Below, one piece after another: positions 57,231 through 64,000 of a stretch of DNA of 64,000 bases (the stretch's first letter is position 1; every line of letters starts with the position of its first letter). The stretch spans positions 114,245,504-114,309,503 of the forward strand of contig JALGPY010000004.1 in NCBI GenBank assembly GCA_023055425.1, in the 5' to 3' direction. Source of the DNA: Linanthus parryae (taxonomy: Eukaryota > Streptophyta > Magnoliopsida > Ericales > Polemoniaceae). The notes under the pieces were generated by a model. The model made no database searches, had not been told where the DNA came from, and was given only the letters and a program-made list of their open reading frames with translations. The position numbers and the translations under genes were made by a program.

Positions 57231-58145
57231 TGATGCACTTTAATTGGTTGGAGAACACTACGTGATGCTCTAATGGAGCACTGAAAAATTACTCCTTTTT
57301 AAGTCATAAACATAAGTTAATTTTTATAAATCTTAGTTAAATCTATCTAAGTTTACTGATCGTTTCAAGACAAAAATAAAATTATCAATTGTAAGTGACT
57401 GAAATCTTTAAAGTAACTCTAATTCAGTTTACAGTTTCCCACTTGGGTTTGTGTTTTAATGGTGTTACAACCCCACGGTACATAGGTGAAAAGATGCTAA
57501 ATTATATATCGGTGGTGGATAGTATTGTAACACCACTGCATTTCTTGGTAAGATGCAGAAGAGAACAAGATCATGTTGAGACAAAAAAAAAAAAAAACTC
57601 AAATTTAATCGAACTCCAAGGAAGCTGCCGGTCAAAGATACTGGATGATCACTGAGTATTCCAAGTTTCTGAACATGTGCTGGGCTACAAAATACAGTCA
57701 CCAGTCTCAATCACACAAGCCAAGTACTAAATCTTAAAAAAGATTTTGCAATTCAGTTTTGAGTTTTACAACTGGAGCGTTTGTTTTTTAATCACGTTCT
57801 CTTATTACGTTCGGTCATATAAGATTATAGCCAACTATGTTAAATACAAAATGGTCAAAAGAACATCCATAATGGAGGTTTTCGTGTGAGATCAAGTGAT
57901 AAATTGGAGTGCTTGAAGACTCCTCTCATAGATTACATCGCAACAACACTCTTAATAAGTGCACTCAATGATCATCACTTGTGTATCCCAAACAAAAAAG
58001 ACGAGGCTGAAAGAAAACACTCTGCAAAATAGATTCTACTGGATTAAGAAAGCTACAAACAAACCTATCATTTTACGTGTTTCTCTTGTTTCTTGCAGAG
58101 CCACCAACCCCGAATTGGCAGGCCTAGAAAGACTACATCTTGTTA

Positions 58146-61100
58146 TCACCGTCTAGGCTTCCATAACTGTTCCTCATACTGAGATTCTGCCTCTTTAGGA
58201 CGTTCACAATCACACTTAAAGCATACTACATTCCTTCTGTAATTCAAGAAGTCACACCTGCAGGACGAAACTTGTGGTATTAACTTTCACACAAGATATA
58301 TGGCTGTGAGAGAGAGAGAGAGAGAGATAGAGGGAGAGAGAGACTCACGATGGGCATTCCCACTCTCCAGGGTTCATCAGTCTCTTGGGACGACCCTCAC
58401 TACAACGTAAACACTTCTTGTTGTTGGCAAAATTCATGAAATTACAACTGCAAACATCATAAGGTCAGTCAGATCTGCATATCTCAGGGACATCTATGGT
58501 GAAGAAATCAAATACCAGAATACCCTCTAGAATCGCGCACTCCAGCTATGAAAGGATACGGGAGTGTCAAAACTACTTCACTGTATTTATTTAATCATTT
58601 ACAAAATAATTCGAAATAATGCTCCATTCGCTCGTGGCTGAAGTATTAATTTTGTCTTCTTTCTAATCTCACTCTATAGACAAGATAAACGCTTAAGGAC
58701 TATTCAAGTTGTGTTAGTTGCGCGGTAGGGGTGCCCAACTAAATGACGGTTTTACCCTACTACCTGCAGCGAATGACATTCCATATTCCCATTTCACACT
58801 CCTACATTAGAGCGTACCAAATATAGCAATTTCAAATGAAGTTCCAGTTCACTACTATGTCCCTATTCTTTCAATTGAACATTGATAATGAATCATAGGT
58901 CTAAGAAAGCTTTTGGTTGCTTTGATTGGAATGGCAAGAATACTAAGAATCGGTCATTTTCGTTTATCTTTTAGAAAATTAAATTATGATGACTGACGCT
59001 GCAAAAAAAAGATAGCTCAAGAATCAAGATGCTAATTGTACCATTTGGTGGTTTGTGGGATATCGTTCAAGAAGTGGTGGTTTGTGGAGGGGAAATGAAA
59101 TGAAAGCTTGCACAAAGTTTTTATTTAACAAAAAGGGATGCGTCTACCGGTTGAATATGATAGAGACATAACAGGTGGGAGTAACAAGGAGTCAAGGACA
59201 TGCTCAAAGGAAATACATGTTTCTCACACTGATTCGGGGGAAATAAGATATCCCAATGATCCATTTTATATAGATGCAGTGTATTCATTGATCTAGGCTT
59301 CCAGCAAAAATGAAGTTGGATAAGGTGAGTAATTTCAGTTTCTAACTCCTGTTAACATATTCCCACAGACTGAATTCACAAATCTGAAGTAGGAAAGAGT
59401 CACAATTAGAAAAATCAATTTACCCACAAACTGTGCTTGCATGTCAAGCATGAAAGTTCATTCCAAAAGAAGAATATTATCAGATTGAAAGCAATAAAAG
59501 CTCACCTCGGACAGTTCCAATCTCCCTTCTTCATCTCAACATCATCTACACCAATCTTCTCAGGACCCTTTGTTTTGCATTTGAGGCATCTTGTATTTCT
59601 AGAAAAATTCATGAAATTGCATCTGCAAATGGAATATGCAATGCATCAGTGGAAGGAAATTAGAGATATAATTGGAGCTACAACAACTTGTACTTAAAGA
59701 TCAACTTTCTCATCATTTTGCACCATATGCATAGTCCACTGTGAAAATAAAAGGTAAAACATCTTATATTATGTGACTGAAAAATGACGGTGATATCCAA
59801 ATCCCCATGTTATGGTGGAGAACGAAGCAATTATCTCCCGAGGCATTTTTCTATCTCTATATGTGACATAAGCCTTAATTAAGGAGATCGTTCGCATGCC
59901 AAATATTGCTTTAGATGCATTCCATCTCCCACTTATTTTCCAAATTGAGTATAAAATGTGAAGAAAAATAAATAATTCTTCAACTTTGAAATATTGTGGT
60001 ACTTCAAAGTCTTCATTTTTGCTTCCCAATTACAAAAACAAATGTATTGAGCTATACTTGTCACTAGTCGTACTTGTTAGTGCTTTTATAGAGAACAATT
60101 TAATTTCCCTCATCGCAAATAAAATGCCACGTGCAACACATATGCTCAAAACTAGTAATTATAAAAGAACCCTTATCACCAAGGGTGGAAGACTATGGGT
60201 GAGTTTGGTATGACTTATTTGTAACTTAACTAGACTTATAAGTTCATGTAAAAAAAGTCTATGACAAGAAAGATGAACAAAAAAGTCATGTGTGTTTGGT
60301 GAAAAAGATGTTACGTCTAAAAGCTCAAGAAAAGCTTCAAGAACCCAACTTTTTCTTAACTCAATTTTAACACTATGGACTTATAAGTCCAACTCCAACT
60401 TTTCAGCTTATAAGTCCATACCAAACACCACTTATAAGTTGGCTTCAACTTATAATCCAAAACTGACTTATAAGCTGCTTATAAGTCATACCAAACCCTC
60501 AACAGCTATGAGAAAGGTTGAAGAACAGCAGTGTTTAAAGTTAGGAAGCATGGATGCTTCGTTGAGTCACGCACCCGCACCGGGTGCTTTTGTGTGCTTT
60601 GTAAGTACTTTGCGGGTGCTTTGTGAGTGTGGCATGGTCATTTTGAAAGTTCTAGTTGAGAGGTCTCCCAATATACGGCCACAATTTAACCAAAAGAATT
60701 TTTTTTTTATGACTTGTGGGCATGTAACCTGTATTATCTAGTTTGTACAATGGTTAATATGTATTGTTTATATATAATTTGGACCAGTATTGTATTTATT
60801 TTCATTTTTACATGCAAGTATATCTCACATATTATATATATACACGCGCGCAATCACACACACACACACAAGTAATTCGCCGCACCCGCCCTGCACACGC
60901 ACCCCTACTTTTTGACAAATTGCCGCACGCTTGATGGCTCACTATGAAGGGTCTCTCACATAAGAGGACGGACAGAAAAATAGGAGAGTAATCTAGAATA
61001 TGAACTGTCGCCTGTTCATCACAATTATGATAACTGAAAACTTACTCCGGACAATTCCAATCTCCCTTCTTCATTTCAGCATCTACTGAGCCAACTCTTC

Positions 61101-61162
61101 TTGGGCCATCTTCTTTGCACTTCAAGCATCGTATATTTTTTGAAAAATTCAGAAAGTTACAC
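58146..61162 (-). CDS. RanBP2-type zinc-finger protein, last four exons
   Basis: Minus-strand exons 61162-61046, 59622-59506, 58447-58349 and 58257-58146 (TGA) encode 148 C-terminal residues. Each exon starts at the second half of one finger and ends at the first half of the next: CNFLNFSKNIRCLKCKEDGP...KKGDWNCPE, CNFMNFSRNTRCLKC...KKGDWNCPS, CNFMNFANNKKCLRC...NPGEWECPS, CDFLNYRRNVVCFKC. The pattern W-x-C-P-x-C-x-F-x-N-F-x2-N-x2-C-x2-C is the RanBP2 zinc ribbon, which binds single-stranded RNA or proteins. In plants such multi-finger proteins include the organelle OZ/VAR3 group involved in plastid RNA editing. That assignment here is inference, as the N-terminus is not seen. All introns are in the same phase. 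The exon preceding 61162 must lie beyond the window or in an intron longer than 2.8 kb. Confidence 0.9.
60200..60501. mobile_element. MITE in a zinc-finger gene intron
   Basis: tgagtttggtatgacttat at the left and its near complement ataagtcataccaaaccctca at the right form inverted ends. The interior is full of acttataagt palindromic variants. No convincing target duplication was found, so the superfamily is undecided (PIF or hAT type). It lies between exons at 59622 and 61046. Confidence 0.65.
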
Positions 61163-62979
61163 CTACAAACAAGAGAAAAGGACATCATCCCGTCAGCTGG
61201 AGTAACATTATAACTATGTTGTTTTATCGATTTGAATAAAATACACATATTGAAGAAAGAAGAGATTATTGTACACTATACTTCACAACTGAGAACAATT
61301 TGAAATCCAACTACCTGCTCAAGACTACTTGCCGGGAATCAGAACTTCCATACACATATGTGCAGCTCCAGAATCCCATAGGATATCCAGTTCAGTAACG
61401 GGATCATAAATTAACACTTCGGAAGAAAAATTTCCTCAAAAAGAACTTTGAGAGAAACAATCGGACAACTGTGTGGCATGTTAAATTCCATCTTTATATG
61501 AAGCGTAATTCTTTCACTATAAACAATGCTACGAGACTTGCTAGTCTTAGTCCATCTGTGCCCCAGAGCATCTCATCAGATAATACCCAATAAAAGAACT
61601 TGTCGAGTTTTCAAAGGAAAAACTCCCCTGATTTGTTTATGCACTAAATTATACGGAGTATAACATATGATGAAGGTCACAAGAAGCCAAGAATGTATGG
61701 GGGAAAATTCAGTCTACTGGGAAAACTACAGGAGCAGATAGAAAACAAGTCGGAGTATAAATCTAGAGAAGGAAAAATAGCACAAAGCCCTGGGTATAAA
61801 TAGTCAGAAGGTACATCAGTAAATAACGAGACCAGGGCCGAGTTTACCGTCCAATCAGAGAAATAAAAACACCTTTATAACAACAAATGTTTATTTTTCA
61901 TAAAAGCTTTCATGGAAACATGAAACAGAAAAAGGAAAAACTAGGAGGAAGAATAGCACAAAGACCGTGATAAAATATATTGTTACAGAACCAATGTAAC
62001 AGAGCATCCTTGGTTTTTGGAAAGACTGAATAGTGTTAATCTGTGTTTCTTATGTGTATAAGCATTTTGTGAATGGCCTAAAAATAGCAGTGGAATCTAC
62101 TAATTTCAGTTTCATATGACTGTCCAAAACAAGTATCAAGTATAGCCTTTTACATTATAAAAGTGGGCAAGGAACTCTTTGAACCCTTGAAGTGTAGGTC
62201 AAGTTCCATATCTGTCCGTGAAGTTTTAAGAGTCTCAATTTGGCCCCTGACGTTTATGTTTAAGAGCTATTGTTATTTCCGTCTAACATCTCTGTTACGA
62301 GTCAGACACTAAACATTCAAAAATATATCCAAAAGTCCATTTTCTCTCAACTCAACAAGCCCGATTAAGCTGGGAAAAACGCTTGCGGAGGTGAATTACA
62401 AACATAGGTCAGAAAGGAAAAACAACCCTTTAATATAATTTTTGAGCGTGTGGCTGTATTTGGTAAAGTGAAGACAATTCACCGTCTCAGATCCACTTTG
62501 GCACATGATATGAAACAGAAAGTTTCTTTTCATGAAAAGAAGTTTCTTTCGTCTCATCAATTCATGCCCAAACCCAGACATAGGCTAGTTTATCGTATAT
62601 GTTAGTTCTCATCTGGAGTTTGATTCTATTTTATCAAACTCTTGAGCAGGTAATTCAAGATGGACGCAAATTCAGTGCACGAGGGTAAAACGGCAAGCAA
62701 GCCTAGATTTCCTTAGCTTTGGAGTTCTTTCTAGCATCAGGCCAGGAAAAGGCTGAAGTGGCCAACCCACATTGGGGACCATTCGGTCAAACCTTGACAA
62801 ACGTTGACCCTAGGCGTGGTCAACCACCTCCTTTTACATCTCATGTTTGCTATTGTCTATTTGTATTGTACACCGGTCTGACTGGTTGAACTGTGAGCCA
62901 ATGCCACACGGTTCGACGTCCTGTCCGGTTTTTAAAACTATACTTCCATCTTATACAAATGTCCAAAACAAAAAGTCTA
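61163..62979. other. Non-coding stretch, presumed intron of the zinc-finger gene
   Basis: No exon with a W-x-C-P ending, which the next upstream zinc-finger exon must have, could be found on the minus strand. No transposon ends were recognised. Short frames look like chance. Confidence 0.5.
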
Positions 62980-63245
62980 TGTTGGGTGGTCAAACTCTCG
63001 CCTACTGCAACTTCACAATCCGTGCACATTTTATTTGGCCAGCATTTATTCCACTTTTAAAAGTCATCAAGTGTTCATTCGCCTTCATAAAGAACGTGTT
63101 CATTACTACTAAATCACGTGCCAAAGCGAACTCCAAGATCTCAATCCCCTCTTCATTCCTCTCTCCGAACACCAAAACCTCCACGTATTCTCTAAAAAAA
63201 GTTGTTATCCCTCACAACATGCCCAATGAGATCTCCACCTATTAC

Positions 63246-63326
<81 letters not shown>

Positions 63327-63720
63327 CTCGAGCTGTCCAATTCCTCCCAAAACTGTCTCCTAACAGTGTCTTCTAGCTCAACTTGTGGCACGGAGGCAGC
63401 AATAACATTGAGTGTCACTTTTCCAAGAACTTGCTTTCAAAGGATTAACCTATCACCTCCTCTTTTAACCCTCTACCACTTTATCCAAGATCTTTGTCTA
63501 CAAAAGTAAGTACACCATTCCGACACCTATCTTTACCTGAATACCAAAGCTTAAAAGTGGCTCTTTCTATCTCCCTAGCCTTCTCCCCTACGCACTTAGT
63601 TTCCAAACAGCAAACGTATCAACTTTCCTCCAATTTGTAGCATCAACTATCTCCATCCCTTCTTTCCTAGGAGCCTCACATATCTGAGCTAAGAGAACCA
63701 TTTGTTACTTTGGCGAGGGT
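62980..63720 (-). pseudogene. LINE (L1-type) endonuclease fragment
   Basis: On the minus strand broken frames read GEKAREIE, then FKLWYSGKD and VDKDL, then LNVIAASVPQVELEDTV and QFWEELDS. After a microsatellite come FGERNEEGIEILEFALA, DLVVMNTFFMKANEHLMTF and SGINAGQIKC. This is the motif order of plant LINE ORF2 endonuclease domains. Stops and frameshifts separate the pieces, the (CT)n(TA)n tract interrupts it, and the reverse transcriptase is missing. The last 280 bases of the window show nothing further. Confidence 0.8.
63248..63323. repeat. (CT)n(TA)n compound microsatellite inside the LINE fragment
   Basis: About 21 CT units pass directly into about 17 TA units. The surrounding LINE reading frame stops at one side and resumes at the other, so the repeat expanded within or replaced coding sequence. 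Its length is likely polymorphic. Confidence 0.92.
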
Positions 63721-64000
63721 GAAAAGATTACTGGCTCTCATTATTCCTACGCATAAATGACATGTTCTCTACTACATGCGTTCATACACGGAGTCCCCTT
63801 TGTAGACCCCATTCGACGTTAATATCACAGAGGATCATTAGTCTTTCTATCATGAATTCGTAACATCTTCTTTGCAATTTCGAAGAACAAAAATATGAGA
63901 AGAACCTGATGGGCGATATTCTCATCAGAAGAACTCTTACCATTTCTTATATGCTACGCTCTAAAGTATCTTATGTATTCGAAGACCCGTCTATATGCCA

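Noticed and set aside
61315..61371. Possible upstream zinc-finger-gene exon ending in a gtagtt donor
   Set aside because: Its end does not supply the W-x-C-P half-finger needed before the exon at 61162, and the phase is wrong.

Overview
This is a plant nuclear genome window, almost certainly from a eudicot angiosperm. The genes are intron-rich with short exons and consensus GT-AG borders, introns are AT-rich, and plant transposon families of nearly every class sit in introns and gaps: Ty3/gypsy, Ty1/copia and TRIM LTR elements, LINE, SINE, hAT, Mutator-like, PIF/Harbinger and Helitron. The species cannot be named from sequence alone. There is no operon, CRISPR array or other prokaryotic feature.

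Layout: (1) 1-3445 is the 3' part of a Ty3/gypsy element on +, with one in-frame stop in its pol frame. It lies in an intron of the next gene. (2) 3834-19034 (+) is the 3' part, 20 exons and 769 codons, of a large fusion gene: four-carbon acid sugar kinase (DUF1537) followed by class II ketose-bisphosphate aldolase. Its N-terminal dehydrogenase-like part must lie upstream of the window. One exon sits inside a perfect 264-bp tandem duplication. (3) 21957-24250 (+) is a complete five-exon galactose mutarotase (337 aa). A partial copy of its 3' end lies at 26437-26744 next to a duplicated repeat. (4) 29021-37007 (+) is a complete six-exon HRD3/SEL1L-type ER-associated degradation gene (679 aa) with a UPRE-type motif upstream. 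(5) 38296-55775 (-) is a complete ten-exon POT1 telomere-protection gene (462 aa) stretched to 17.5 kb by a Helitron, several Mutator-like elements, LTR-element remnants and a nested LTR/MULE stack. (6) 58146-61162 (-) holds the last four exons of a RanBP2-type zinc-finger gene, one finger per exon. (7) 62980-63720 (-) is a LINE endonuclease fragment.

The genes are ordinary housekeeping genes (sugar metabolism, ER protein quality control, telomere protection, probably organelle RNA processing) and share no pathway. From memory, the Arabidopsis homologues of genes 2 and 4 are neighbours (AT1G18270, AT1G18260), so they look like a conserved pair now separated by about 10 kb that includes the mutarotase gene and repeats.

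I found no convincing undescribed system. The observations most worth checking are the exon duplication in the kinase/aldolase gene, the nested insertions in POT1, a hAT element carrying two opposed tRNA-like modules, and the mutarotase 3'-end copy fused to a duplicated repeat. Exon borders were read by eye from splice consensus, frame continuity and family resemblance; they are not backed by transcripts or alignments.
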